A DNA stretch of 64,000 nt from Kingella pumchi. GTDB lineage: Bacteria > Pseudomonadota > Gammaproteobacteria > Burkholderiales > Neisseriaceae. Shown here one piece after another: positions 16,364-25,017 of the stretch; the stretch's first letter is position 1, and every line of letters starts with the position of its first letter. The position numbers and the translations under genes were made by a program. Where the stretch lies: contig NZ_JAKOOW010000025.1 of NCBI RefSeq assembly GCF_022288825.1, forward strand, positions 38,143 through 102,142, in the 5' to 3' direction. Under the pieces are notes generated by a model. That model was not told the DNA's origin, did not search any database, and saw only the letters and a list, made by a program, of their open reading frames with translations.

Positions 16364-17236
16364 TCAGTCCAATTCGTTGCTCAGTTTTTGCAAAAAGGCC
16401 AGCCGCTCGGCGCGGACGGCGCCGCTGTCGGCGGCGGCTTTGAGCGCGCAGCCGGGTTCGGCGCGGTGGCTGCAGTTGTGGAAGCGGCATTGTCCGGCCA
16501 GATGGCGCAGGTCGGGGAAATACTGCAGCAGCTCGGTGCGCTCCAGATGGTGCAGGCCAAATTCCTGCAGGCCGGGCGAGTCGATCAGCTTGCCGCCGTT
16601 GTCCAAATCGTAAAGACGGGCGTGGGTGGTGGTGTGGCGGCCGGAATCGAGCGCGGCGGAAATCTCGCCGGTGCGGGCGGCATCGAAACCGAGCAGGGCG
16701 TTGGCCAGCGTCGATTTGCCCATGCCGCTTTGGCCGAGCAGGATGGCGGTTTCGCCGGCCAGCAGCGGCTTGAGCGCATCGGCATCTTCCAGCGCGCATA
16801 AGGGCAGCAGCGGATAGCCAAAAGTTTGGTAGAAAGCCAGTTTTTCCAGCCAGGCGGCGCTTTGCGGCAGGTCGCTTTTATTGACGGCAATCAGCACGCG
16901 GATGTCGGCGGCTTCGGCGGCGAGCAGGGCGCGCTGCAGCAGCATTTCGCTGGGCGCGGGCACGGCGGCGGTTACGATGACCAGCAGGGTAACGTTGGCG
17001 GCAATCAGTTTCGAGCGGTAGGCGTCCTGCCGGTAGAGCAGGCTCTGGCGCGGCAGCAGCTCTTCGATAACCGCCTGCTCGCGGTTGAGCGGGGTAATGC
17101 GCACCCAATCGCCGCATGCGAAATCAACCCGTTTGCCGCGCGTGTTGGCTTCGTAAAGGCAGCCTGAAAGCGTGCGGACGCTGAAACGGCGGCCGTAGTT
17201 GGCAGTGATTTGGGCGGTGTTTTCGGTGTTAGACAT
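16364..17236 (-). CDS. rsgA: Ribosome small-subunit GTPase RsgA
   Basis: Circularly permuted GTPase acting in late 30S maturation. Order in the 290-residue protein: OB fold (YGRRFSVRTLSGCLYEAN), NKSD guanine-specificity motif, P-loop GQSGMGKST, then a C-terminal zinc knuckle with CRFHNCSHRAEPGC. The chosen ATG fits the family N-terminus but has no Shine-Dalgarno; it directly follows a run of seven C. An alternative ATG at 17281 abuts the lapB stop codon and would add 15 residues encoded largely by an uptake sequence. Confidence 0.93.
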   Translation of the reverse strand: MSNTENTAQITANYGRRFSVRTLSGCLYEANTRGKRVDFACGDWVRITPLNREQAVIEELLPRQSLLYRQDAYRSKLIAANVTLLVIVTAAVPAPSEMLLQRALLAAEAADIRVLIAVNKSDLPQSAAWLEKLAFYQTFGYPLLPLCALEDADALKPLLAGETAILLGQSGMGKSTLANALLGFDAARTGEISAALDSGRHTTTHARLYDLDNGGKLIDSPGLQEFGLHHLERTELLQYFPDLRHLAGQCRFHNCSHRAEPGCALKAAADSGAVRAERLAFLQKLSNELD

Positions 17237-17281
17237 GGGGGGGCGGGTTTCAGGCAGCCTGAAAGGGCGGGATGGCCGCAT

Positions 17282-18457
17282 TCACACTTCGGTTTTGTTC
17301 GGCGTGAAGGTTTCCCATTTGTTGCAGGCGGGGCAGTGCCAGAAGAAGACCTGCGATTTGAAATTGCAGTTGCGGCAGCGGTACATCAGGCTTTTTTGGA
17401 TTTGGCGGTCGATCACGTTGCGGATCATTTCGGCGTCTGCTTTCCACGACGGATGCAGCGAGGAGAGGCTCATGCTCAGCAGGCGGTAAACGCCGTTGAG
17501 ATCAGGGCGGGCGCGCACCAGTTCGAGCACAGTTTGGTTGGCGCGCTCTTCGCCGTAGAGCAGCAGCGATTTTTCGTAGATCAGCTGGGTCAGATCGAGC
17601 TGGGGAAAGGTTTTCATGTAGCCGATCAGGATGTCCAGCCCTTCGGCGGCCTTGCCCTGGGCGTCGAAAGCGTCGTACAGGCGCTCGCCGACCATGCTCA
17701 GATAGGCGTAGTTTTGTTTTTCGATGGCGCGGTAGGCATCGGCGGCAGCCTGAAAATTGCCTGCTTTGTATTCGATGTCGCCCAAAATCATATTGGCGCG
17801 CGTGCATTTGGCATTGTATTCGAGCGCGATGGCAACATGGCGGCGGGCGGTGTCGGCATCGGAGGCAAACAGCGCGGCCTGCGCGGTTTCGCAATGGAAC
17901 TGGGCGATTTCAAAGCGGTAGGTTTGTTCGTCGTGAGACAGCAAGAGCGCGGTTTCGGCGGCTTTTTCCCAATCGCGGTCCTGCTGGTAGATGTTGAGCA
18001 GCACTTCGCGCGCTTCTTTGGCCATGCGGGTGTTTTGCAGCGGCAGCACGGTTTCTTCGGCGCGATCGACCAGGCCGGCGTTTTGGAAGTCGAGCGCCAG
18101 CTCGTAGAGCACTCGGCTGCGCTGGTCGGCATCCACGTCGGGCGAATCGAGCAGGGATTTGTGCATCGAAATCGCCTTGTCGTTTTCGCCGCGCTGGCGG
18201 TAGAGCTTGCCGAGGGTCAGGTTGAGGCGGTAGGCGTCGGGGTGGCCGCCGGCGGCTTCTTCCAGATGCTGCGCGGCTTGGGCGCTGTTTCTGTCCACCA
18301 GCGCGTTCAGGCTGCGGTAGAAGCTGTCGGGCACCGATTTGGCCTGCTTGAGCACCGCTTTCATATCGACGCGGGCGGCAATCCAGCCCATGGTGAAGAA
18401 AATCGGCTGCAGCAAAATGGCGGCAACCAGCGCCCATATCCAAATATCGTTTTCCAT
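17282..18457 (-). CDS. lapB: Lipopolysaccharide assembly protein B
   Basis: A 391-residue inner-membrane protein regulating LpxC turnover and lipooligosaccharide assembly. It has one N-terminal transmembrane helix, a long TPR region, and a C-terminal rubredoxin-like metal knot with cysteines at 361, 364, 375 and 378 (CRNC...CPAC). An uptake sequence in a TPR helix is translated NFQAAADAYR. It follows lapA by 12 bases, the conserved lapA-lapB pair, and its stop codon abuts an alternative rsgA start. Confidence 0.95.
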   Translation of the reverse strand: MENDIWIWALVAAILLQPIFFTMGWIAARVDMKAVLKQAKSVPDSFYRSLNALVDRNSAQAAQHLEEAAGGHPDAYRLNLTLGKLYRQRGENDKAISMHKSLLDSPDVDADQRSRVLYELALDFQNAGLVDRAEETVLPLQNTRMAKEAREVLLNIYQQDRDWEKAAETALLLSHDEQTYRFEIAQFHCETAQAALFASDADTARRHVAIALEYNAKCTRANMILGDIEYKAGNFQAAADAYRAIEKQNYAYLSMVGERLYDAFDAQGKAAEGLDILIGYMKTFPQLDLTQLIYEKSLLLYGEERANQTVLELVRARPDLNGVYRLLSMSLSSLHPSWKADAEMIRNVIDRQIQKSLMYRCRNCNFKSQVFFWHCPACNKWETFTPNKTEV

Positions 18458-18469
18458 AGGGCGCGGCGT

Positions 18470-18781
18470 TTATTTTTTGTCGGCGGGGGCGGAGGCAGCC
18501 TGAACGGGTGCGGCGATGTCTTCGCCGGAAAGGCGCGCGCTTTTATGCACTTCGGCGCGCAGGCGGCCGTTTTCCGCGCGCAGGCGCAGCAGGCGGCCGA
18601 ACATGGCGAAAATGCCGAACAGCGCGCCGATAACGAAGCAAATGAACAGCACCACAATCATCGGCCATTCGATGTGCTCGCCTGGGACGTAATAAAACGG
18701 CACGCGCTGGACGTTGTTCAGCGCGATGATCAGGAAAAATACCAGAATAAGGATTTTGAGCAGGTTATAGACCAGTTTCAT
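18470..18781 (-). CDS. lapA: LapA domain membrane protein
   Basis: A 103-residue protein with two transmembrane helices (residues about 8-22 and 41-62) flanking the NNVQRVPFYYVPGEHIEWP loop, then a basic, coiled-coil-prone tail. This is the LapA (YciS) layout, and the gene lies directly upstream of lapB. The start is ATG 18781 after GGAGCCGAAC; the frame extends far upstream without homology. Confidence 0.92.
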   Translation of the reverse strand: MKLVYNLLKILILVFFLIIALNNVQRVPFYYVPGEHIEWPMIVVLFICFVIGALFGIFAMFGRLLRLRAENGRLRAEVHKSARLSGEDIAAPVQAASAPADKK

Positions 18782-18926
18782 GTTCGGCTCCGTAGGCAGG
18801 GCGTCTTGCAGATGCGGGCGCGGCGGCGTCCGCGGTGTGATTGGCAACGGGCAGGCAGCCTGAAAACCGCTTTCAGGCTGCCTGCGGGCGCGTAAGTGTA
18901 AACGATTTGCGCTGTTTTTGATATGG

Positions 18927-18950
18927 CGCGCCGTTGTCTCTAACGGCGCG
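18927..18950. promoter_or_regulatory. Inverted repeat over the ilvE -35 box
   Basis: CGCGCCGTT and AACGGCGCG form 9-base perfect arms separated by 6 bases, covering the -35 hexamer of the ilvE promoter. It looks like a repressor operator; the protein that might bind it is unknown. Confidence 0.5.
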
Positions 18951-18961
18951 GAGTGTATAAT
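18934..18961 (+). promoter_or_regulatory. Promoter of ilvE
   Basis: TTGTCT, a 16-base spacer and a perfect TATAAT end 85 bases upstream of the ilvE start. The -35 lies inside a 9-base inverted repeat. Confidence 0.7.
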
Positions 18962-19046
18962 CGCAGGCTTTTCCACACCGGCGCGCCGCCCGATTCGGCC
19001 GGCCGCGGCCGGATACACGAACCGACCAACAAGAAAGAACACAATC

Positions 19047-19976
19047 ATGGCGCTGACTATGGACGATCGCGACGGCAAAATCTGGTACAACGGCAGCCTG
19101 GTGGATTGGCGCGAAGCCAAAACCCACGTGCTGACCCACACCCTGCACTACGGTATGGGCGTATTTGAAGGCGTACGCGCCTACGAAACGGCGCAGGGGC
19201 CGGCAATCTTCCGCCTGCAGGATCATACCGACCGTTTTTTCGATTCGGCCAAAATCGTCGGCATCAAACTGCCTTTCGATAAAGAAGCCATCAACCGCGC
19301 CCATCTGGAAGTGGTTAGAGCCAACGGCCTGAAGTCCTGCTATTTCCGCCCGATGGCGTTTTACGGCTCGGGCAAGCTCGGCATCGCCCCCAAAGCCGAC
19401 GACGTGCAGGTTATCGTTGCCGCTTGGGCATGGGGCGCCTATCTGGGCGAAGATGCCATCAAACACGGCATCCGCTGCAAAATCAGCAGTTTCAGCCGTC
19501 ATCATCCCAACATCACCATGATTAAGGCCAAAGCCAACGGCAACTACATGAATTCCATCATGGCCAACAGCGAAGCGCAGCAAAGCGGTTTTGACGAAGC
19601 GATTTTGCTCGACTCGCAAGGCTATGTCGCCGAAGGCGCCGGCGAAAACATCTTCACCGTCCACCGCGGCCGCCTGTTTACGCCGGCGCTGGATGTGGCG
19701 CTGGACGGCATCACCCGCCGCACGGTGATTGAAATCGCCCGCGACATGGGATTGGAAGTGGTGGAAAAACGCATCACCCGCGACGAACTCTACATTGCCG
19801 ACGAAGTGTTCTTCACCGGCACCGCCGCCGAAATCACGCCGATACGCGAAATTGACAACCGGCCGGTGGGCAGCGGCAGCCGCGGCGAAATCACCGCCCG
19901 CCTGCAGCAGCGCTTCTTCGATATCGTTACCGGACGCGATGCCGAATACGCGCATCTGCTGACTTATGTTGTGTAA
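19047..19976 (+). CDS. ilvE: Branched-chain amino acid aminotransferase
   Basis: PLP-dependent class IV transaminase for leucine, isoleucine and valine. The 309-residue protein has HTLHYGMGVFEGVRAYET near the start, the active lysine in a KAKANGNYMNSIMA-type segment and EGAGENIF. The start is ATG 19047 after AAGAAAGAACACAATC; the upstream open frame is not conserved. It is transcribed alone from the promoter at 18934 and ends at a strong terminator. Confidence 0.95.
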   Translation: MALTMDDRDGKIWYNGSLVDWREAKTHVLTHTLHYGMGVFEGVRAYETAQGPAIFRLQDHTDRFFDSAKIVGIKLPFDKEAINRAHLEVVRANGLKSCYFRPMAFYGSGKLGIAPKADDVQVIVAAWAWGAYLGEDAIKHGIRCKISSFSRHHPNITMIKAKANGNYMNSIMANSEAQQSGFDEAILLDSQGYVAEGAGENIFTVHRGRLFTPALDVALDGITRRTVIEIARDMGLEVVEKRITRDELYIADEVFFTGTAAEITPIREIDNRPVGSGSRGEITARLQQRFFDIVTGRDAEYAHLLTYVV

Positions 19977-19998
19977 ATCATACGACATCGCACAGCGC

Positions 19999-20038
19999 AC
20001 CGCAGCTTTCAGGCAGCCTGAAAGCTGCGGTTTTTATT
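19999..20038 (+). terminator. Intrinsic terminator of ilvE built on a DUS
   Basis: A 16-base stem, ACCGCAGCTTTCAGGC against its complement, has a palindromic uptake sequence at its tip and is followed by TTTTTATTT. The uptake sequence and terminator are one structure. Confidence 0.85.
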
Positions 20039-20112
20039 TGTATATCGGCGGTGCCGGTTTTTCAGGCTGCCTGAAAAGCGGGTGCCTGTTGGGCAAAGAC
20101 GGCCGTTTTCCC

Positions 20113-20141
20113 TTATCAAACAGCATGATTTTCTTTACAAT
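20113..20141 (+). promoter_or_regulatory. Promoter of pilT-pilU
   Basis: TTATCA, a 17-base spacer and TACAAT lie 40 bases upstream of the pilT ATG. The hexamers are good but not perfect. Confidence 0.65.
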
Positions 20142-20180
20142 GCCCGCTTTATATTCAAGCTCTGTAAAGGTTGTTTTACC

Positions 20181-21227
20181 ATGTCTATGCAAATTACCGA
20201 CCTCTTGGCGTTCGGAGTCAAAAACAAAGCCTCCGACTTGCACATCTCGGCCGGCCTGCCGCCGATGATCCGTGTGAATGGCGACATCCGCCGCATCAAT
20301 CTGCCGGAAATGAACGCGGAAGAAGTCGGCAATATGATCGCTTCGGTCATGAACGATTTGCAGCGCAAAAACTACCAGCAAAATTTGGAAACCGACTTTT
20401 CGTTCGAACTGCCCAATGTGGCGCGTTTCCGTGTGAACGCCTTTAATACCGAGCGCGGCCCGGCTGCGGTGTTCCGTACCATTCCGAGCAAAGTGCTGAC
20501 GCTGGAAGAATTGAAGGCGCCGCGCATTTTCCAAAAAATTTCCGAATACCCGCGCGGTCTGGTACTGGTTACCGGCCCGACCGGTTCGGGTAAGTCCACT
20601 ACGCTGGCGGCGATGATCGACTACATCAACGACCGCATGCCCGCCCACATCCTGACCATCGAAGACCCGATCGAGTTTGTGCACCAAAGCAAAAAAGCCC
20701 TGATCAACCAGCGCGAACTGCACGAACACACCCACAGCTTCGCCAACGCCCTGCGCTCCGCCCTGCGTGAAGACCCGGACGTAATTCTGGTGGGTGAGAT
20801 GCGTGACCCCGAAACCATCGGCCTGGCGCTGACCGCTGCCGAAACCGGCCACTTGGTATTCGCCACCCTGCACACCACCAGCGCCGCCAAAACCATCGAC
20901 CGTATCATCGACGTATTCCCTGCCGGCGAAAAAGAGATGGTGCGCTCCATGCTTTCCGAATCGCTGCGCGCGGTAATCGCCCAAACCCTGCTGAAAACCA
21001 AAGACGGCAAAGGCCGTGTGGCCGCGCACGAAATCATGGTCGCCACCCCTGCGGTGCGCAACCTGATCCGCGAAAACAAGATCGCCCAGATGAATTCGGT
21101 GCTGCAAACCGGTCAGAACCACGGTATGCAGACACTCGACCAGTGCCTGCAGGACTTGGTACGCCGCGGCATGGTGTCGCTGGCCGACGCCCGCGCCAAA
21201 TCCGCCAACCCCGATATGATTTCCTGA
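20181..21227 (+). CDS. pilT: Type IV pilus retraction ATPase PilT
   Basis: Hexameric ATPase that depolymerises pili, driving twitching motility and DNA uptake. The 348-residue protein has Walker A GPTGSGKST at residues 132-140, the Walker B region DVILVGEMRD, the His box TGHLVFATLHTTSA and the retraction motif AVRNLIRE. The start is ATG 20181, giving MSMQITDLLAFGVKNKASDLH. pilU follows after 25 bases. Codon use here is less C-heavy at third positions than in the neighbours, as expected for a highly expressed gene. Confidence 0.97.
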   Translation: MSMQITDLLAFGVKNKASDLHISAGLPPMIRVNGDIRRINLPEMNAEEVGNMIASVMNDLQRKNYQQNLETDFSFELPNVARFRVNAFNTERGPAAVFRTIPSKVLTLEELKAPRIFQKISEYPRGLVLVTGPTGSGKSTTLAAMIDYINDRMPAHILTIEDPIEFVHQSKKALINQRELHEHTHSFANALRSALREDPDVILVGEMRDPETIGLALTAAETGHLVFATLHTTSAAKTIDRIIDVFPAGEKEMVRSMLSESLRAVIAQTLLKTKDGKGRVAAHEIMVATPAVRNLIRENKIAQMNSVLQTGQNHGMQTLDQCLQDLVRRGMVSLADARAKSANPDMIS

Positions 21228-21252
21228 TTGAACCCGCAGCGAGGAGCAAGCT

Positions 21253-22536
21253 ATGTCAGAAGCCAATCACGGCCAAGTCGCTTCCATGTTGGAAGGCTAT
21301 GTGAACCAGATGAAAATCACCCCCGAGGCCGCCGGTTTGGGCAATACCTATGTTGCCCAGAAGGCCGCGATGGAAGAGGCGGGCGAAGGCCATTCCGCTT
21401 TCCGTCCGATTGAAAAACTGCACCCGCTGCTGGAAAAAATGGCCGCCGAGTGTGAAAAGCGCGGCGCTTCGGATATCTTTATCAGCACCGGTTTCCCGCC
21501 TTCTTTCAAAATCAACGGCGAGCTGATCCCGGTGCCGCTCAAAGCGCTCACCCATATCGACACGCAAATTCTGGTGTACTCCACCATGACGCCCGAGCAG
21601 CGCGCCCGTTTCGACCAAGAGCTGGAGCTGAACTACTCGGCCACTTCCAAAGACGGCGTGCGTTTCCGTGTCAACGCCTACCACGAGCAAGGCCGCATGG
21701 GCATGGTATGGCGCCGCATCACCACCAAAATCATGACCGTGGACGATTTGCAGCTGCCGCAAGGTTTGAAAGAACTCGCCATGCAGCCGCGCGGCCTGAT
21801 TATTCTGGCCGGTGCCACCGGTTCCGGTAAATCCACATCGATGGCCGCCATGCTTGACTGGCGCAACAAACACTCCGCCGGCCACATCGTAACCATCGAA
21901 GACCCGGTCGAGTACATCCATTCGCCGATTAAAAGCATTTTCACCCAGCGCGAGCTCGGTATCGATACCAACAGCTGGGACATGGCCGTGCAGTCCGCGA
22001 TGCGTCAGGCGCCGGACGTTGTCTGCGTGGGTGAGGTGCGTAACGAACACACCATGGAAAAAGCGATGCAGCTGGCGCAAACCGGCCACTTGGTATTCTT
22101 CACCATCCACGCCAACAACGCCGTGCAAGCCATCGAGCGTATTCTCGGCTTCTACCCCGAAGAACGCCACCAGCAGGTGTTGATGGACTTGGCGCTGAAC
22201 GTGGTCAGCATCATCGGCCAGCGTCTTGCCCGCCTTAAAGCCGGCGGCCGTACCGCGATTGTCGATTTGATGATCAACACCCCCGCCATGCAGGACCACA
22301 TTTTCAAAGGCGAGCTGATGGAATGTATGGCGCTGATGAACCGCGCCGAAACCGACGGCATGCAGACCTTCGACCAAGACCTGTTCAAGCTCTACACCGA
22401 AGGCCGTATCACCTTCGACGAAGCCTTGCGCCAAGCCGAATCCGTCAACGACCTGCGCCTGCGCATCACCCTGTGGGAAGAGGGCAACGAAGCCACCCAC
22501 ATCTTCGAGCGCGTCAGCGATCTGGAAGTGCTGTAA
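21253..22536 (+). CDS. pilU: Type IV pilus ATPase PilU
   Basis: PilT paralogue that assists retraction. The 427-residue protein has Walker A GATGSGKST, DVVCVGEVRN and a His box TGHLVFFTIHANNA. Its N-terminus carries about 60 residues before the usual PilU beginning (EKRGASDIFISTGFPPSFK), longer than I expect for the family; the start with GAGGAGCAAGCT 5 to 10 bases upstream is nevertheless convincing. It ends at an intrinsic terminator. Confidence 0.95.
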   Translation: MSEANHGQVASMLEGYVNQMKITPEAAGLGNTYVAQKAAMEEAGEGHSAFRPIEKLHPLLEKMAAECEKRGASDIFISTGFPPSFKINGELIPVPLKALTHIDTQILVYSTMTPEQRARFDQELELNYSATSKDGVRFRVNAYHEQGRMGMVWRRITTKIMTVDDLQLPQGLKELAMQPRGLIILAGATGSGKSTSMAAMLDWRNKHSAGHIVTIEDPVEYIHSPIKSIFTQRELGIDTNSWDMAVQSAMRQAPDVVCVGEVRNEHTMEKAMQLAQTGHLVFFTIHANNAVQAIERILGFYPEERHQQVLMDLALNVVSIIGQRLARLKAGGRTAIVDLMINTPAMQDHIFKGELMECMALMNRAETDGMQTFDQDLFKLYTEGRITFDEALRQAESVNDLRLRITLWEEGNEATHIFERVSDLEVL

Positions 22537-22563
22537 ACCCGTTTTCAGGCTGCCTGAAACACC

Positions 22564-22602
22564 AAACCTGCAACTTTGTAACGAAGTTGCAGGTTTTTCT
22601 TT
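22564..22602 (+). terminator. Intrinsic terminator of pilT-pilU
   Basis: A perfect 13-base stem AAACCTGCAACTT/AAGTTGCAGGTTT with a 7-base loop is followed by TTCTTT. Unlike most gene ends here, it does not use an uptake sequence, though a DUS lies 20 bases upstream. Confidence 0.88.
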
Positions 22603-22727
22603 GGGCACGGCAAAACCGCTGCGATGTTGATCCGGCTACAGGCAGCCTGAAACGGTGGCCGATCGATTTTCAGGCTGCCTTTGTGCCGGATGGTGCGCAG
22701 GTTTGGGCATGCAGGGCAATGCGGGGC

Positions 22728-22765
22728 AAAAAAGCAGCCTGAAAACTTTTCAGGCTGCTTTTTTT
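22728..22765. terminator. Bidirectional DUS terminator between pilU and lpdA
   Basis: AAAAAAGCAGCCTGAAAA (22728-22745) faces its complement (22747-22765), giving A- and T-tracts on both sides. It suits both converging transcripts. Confidence 0.75.
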
Positions 22766-22786
22766 GCTGCGAAACAGAATAAGCGT

Positions 22787-24220
22787 TTATCCGTGCAGGG
22801 CGCGTTTGTCGGCGGCCAGGCAGGCTTCGTGGACGACTTCGGAGAGCGTCGGGTGGGCGTGGATGATGCGGGCGATGTCTTCGCTGCTGGCGGAGAATTC
22901 GAGTCCGACCACGCCTTCGGCGATCAGTTCGCTCACCATCGGGCCGACCATGTGCACGCCGAGAATGCGGTCGGTTTCGGCGTCGGCCAGCACTTTGACG
23001 GTGCCTTTGGCTTTGCCCAGACCCAACGCGCGGCCGTTGGCGCCGAAGCCGGAAGTGCCTTTTTTGTATTTGACGCCCTCGGCTTTGAGCTGCTCTTCGG
23101 TTTTGCCGACCCAGGCGATTTCGGGGTCGGTGTAAATCACGAAGGGGACGTTATTGAAGTCGATGTGCGGTTTCTGGCCGGCGATGCGCTCGGCCACGGC
23201 CACGCCTTCGTCGCTGGCTTTGTGCGCCAGCATCGGGCCGCGCACCACGTCGCCGATCGCCCAGACCTTGGGCAGGTTGGTGCGGCAGTCGCCGTCCACT
23301 TTGATAAAGCCGCGCTCGTCTTTTTCCAAGCCGACGGCTTCGCCGTTCAGGCCGTTGGTGTTGGGGATGCGGCCGATGGAAACGATGAGTTTGTCGAAGG
23401 TTTCGCTTTTCTTCTCGCCGTTTGCCAGCTCGAATTCAACTGTAACGCCTTTGGCATCGGATTTAATCTCACCGATTTTCACGCCCAGTTCGATGGCCAA
23501 GCCCTGCTCTTTGGTGAAGTATTTGAAGGCTTCTTTGGCGATTTGCTGGTCGGCGGCGGCCAGGAAGGTGGGGGCGGCTTCAAGAATGGTTACCTGCGAG
23601 CCGACGCGTTTCCACACCGAACCCATTTCCAAACCGATCACGCCCGAGCCAATGATGCCGAGTTTTTTCGGCACGGCAGTCAGGTTCAGCGCGCCTTCGT
23701 TGTCCAGCACGTTTTTGTTGTCGATGGCAATCTGCGGCAGCGGGCGCGGCACGGAGCCGGTGGCGATAATCACGTTTTTGGCTTCGACGACGGTTTTTTC
23801 GCCCTTGTTGTCCACTTCGATTTGGTAGAGATCGCCGTTTTTGCCTTTAAACGAACCCTTGCCGTGCAGGCTGGTTACTTTGTTTTTTTGGAACAAAAAG
23901 GCGATGCCGCCGGTGAGTTTGGTCACAATCGCGTCTTTGCGCTCGATCATTTTGGCGGCATCGAATTTCACGTCGCCCACGCTGATGCCGTGTTCGGCAA
24001 AATCATGCTGCGCGGCGTGGAAGTGTTCGCTCGATTGCAGCAGGGCTTTGGACGGGATGCAGCCCACGTTCAGGCAGGTGCCGCCCAATGCGGGGGCATC
24101 GCCTTTTTTATTGACGCCCGCGTCGATGCAGGCGGTTTTGAAACCGAGTTGGGCGGCACGGATGGCGGCAACGTATCCGCCGGGGCCGGCGCCGATAACG
24201 ACAACGTCGAATTGAGACAT
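22787..24220 (-). CDS. lpdA: Dihydrolipoyl dehydrogenase
   Basis: FAD flavoprotein (E3) that reoxidises dihydrolipoamide in 2-oxoacid dehydrogenases and glycine cleavage. The 477-residue protein begins MSQFDVVVIGAGPGGYVAAI, has redox cysteines 49 and 54 (GGTCLNVGCIPSK) and the C-terminal catalytic His456/Glu461 (HAHPTLSE). It lacks an N-terminal lipoyl domain and stands alone, with no E1 or E2 gene beside it, so it may serve several complexes. RBS AAAGGAAAAACACC. Confidence 0.96.
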   Translation of the reverse strand: MSQFDVVVIGAGPGGYVAAIRAAQLGFKTACIDAGVNKKGDAPALGGTCLNVGCIPSKALLQSSEHFHAAQHDFAEHGISVGDVKFDAAKMIERKDAIVTKLTGGIAFLFQKNKVTSLHGKGSFKGKNGDLYQIEVDNKGEKTVVEAKNVIIATGSVPRPLPQIAIDNKNVLDNEGALNLTAVPKKLGIIGSGVIGLEMGSVWKRVGSQVTILEAAPTFLAAADQQIAKEAFKYFTKEQGLAIELGVKIGEIKSDAKGVTVEFELANGEKKSETFDKLIVSIGRIPNTNGLNGEAVGLEKDERGFIKVDGDCRTNLPKVWAIGDVVRGPMLAHKASDEGVAVAERIAGQKPHIDFNNVPFVIYTDPEIAWVGKTEEQLKAEGVKYKKGTSGFGANGRALGLGKAKGTVKVLADAETDRILGVHMVGPMVSELIAEGVVGLEFSASSEDIARIIHAHPTLSEVVHEACLAADKRALHG

Positions 24221-24487
24221 GGTGTTTTTCCTTTGCTTTGGTTGCTGGGTTGCGGGCAAAACCGCAGCTTTGCCCAAACCGCGCCATTTTAGCAGCCAAA
24301 GGCGCAAGCGTTAAGTTTTATCACTTGGAAAAAAGCGCCGGCGCAAACGCGCTGTTTCCCTGCCTTTCAGGCTGGCTTCGCGGCGGGGAAATTGTTAAGA
24401 TTGGTCGGCCGCGCGGATGCAGGCAGCCTGAAAAACCGGCTGCGCCGCCGGCACAAAAAACCATCAGAAAAACACGGAGAAACAGAC

Positions 24488-24973
24488 ATGAAAAACTTTG
24501 CAACCGCCGATTTGATCGACATCGCCCCCGATACCCCGTCCTGCGAAACCGATTTCAAAAGCTACGGCCTGCGCACCCGCTTTTGCGGCCGCATCCGCAC
24601 CGTGCAATGCCGCAGCGACAACGGCCTGGTCAAACAGCTGGCCAACACCGCTTCCGACGGCGAAGTTTTGGTGGTGGACGGCGGCGGCCTGCGCTACAGC
24701 GCGCTGATGGGCGACATGATTGCCGAAGCCGCCGCGCGCAACGGCTGGGCGGGCGCCGTGATTTACGGCGTCATCCGCGACAGCGATGCCATCGGCCGCA
24801 TGGATTTCGGCGTGAAAGCGCTGGGCACCAACCCGCGCAAAAGCGCCAAAGACGGGCGCGGCGCCACCGATACCGCCGTTGCCTTCGGCGGCGTCGTCTT
24901 TACCCCGGGCGCCTGGCTCTATAGCGACGAAGACGGCATCCTGGTGGCCGAACAGCCCTTTCAGGCTGCCTGA
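24488..24973 (+). CDS. rraA: RraA family protein (ribonuclease activity regulator)
   Basis: A 161-residue trimeric protein of the RraA/menG family, which includes RNase E inhibitors and class II HMG/CHA aldolases. Family segments are FCGRIRTVQC, VLVVDGGGLRYSALMGDMI, AVIYGVIRDSDAI and LGTNPRKSAK. The start is ATG 24488 after CGGAGAAACAG. The last codons and the TGA stop are a palindromic uptake sequence (FQAA-stop, 24959-24975). Which of the family activities applies cannot be told from sequence alone. Confidence 0.93.
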   Translation: MKNFATADLIDIAPDTPSCETDFKSYGLRTRFCGRIRTVQCRSDNGLVKQLANTASDGEVLVVDGGGLRYSALMGDMIAEAAARNGWAGAVIYGVIRDSDAIGRMDFGVKALGTNPRKSAKDGRGATDTAVAFGGVVFTPGAWLYSDEDGILVAEQPFQAA

Positions 24974-25017
24974 AACCCCAAAACCTGTTCCGAAACCACA
25001 CACGAAAGGAAAACCAA

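Noticed and set aside
22655..24292. 545-codon open frame on the plus strand
   Set aside because: Antisense to lpdA, whose FAD and redox motifs are complete.
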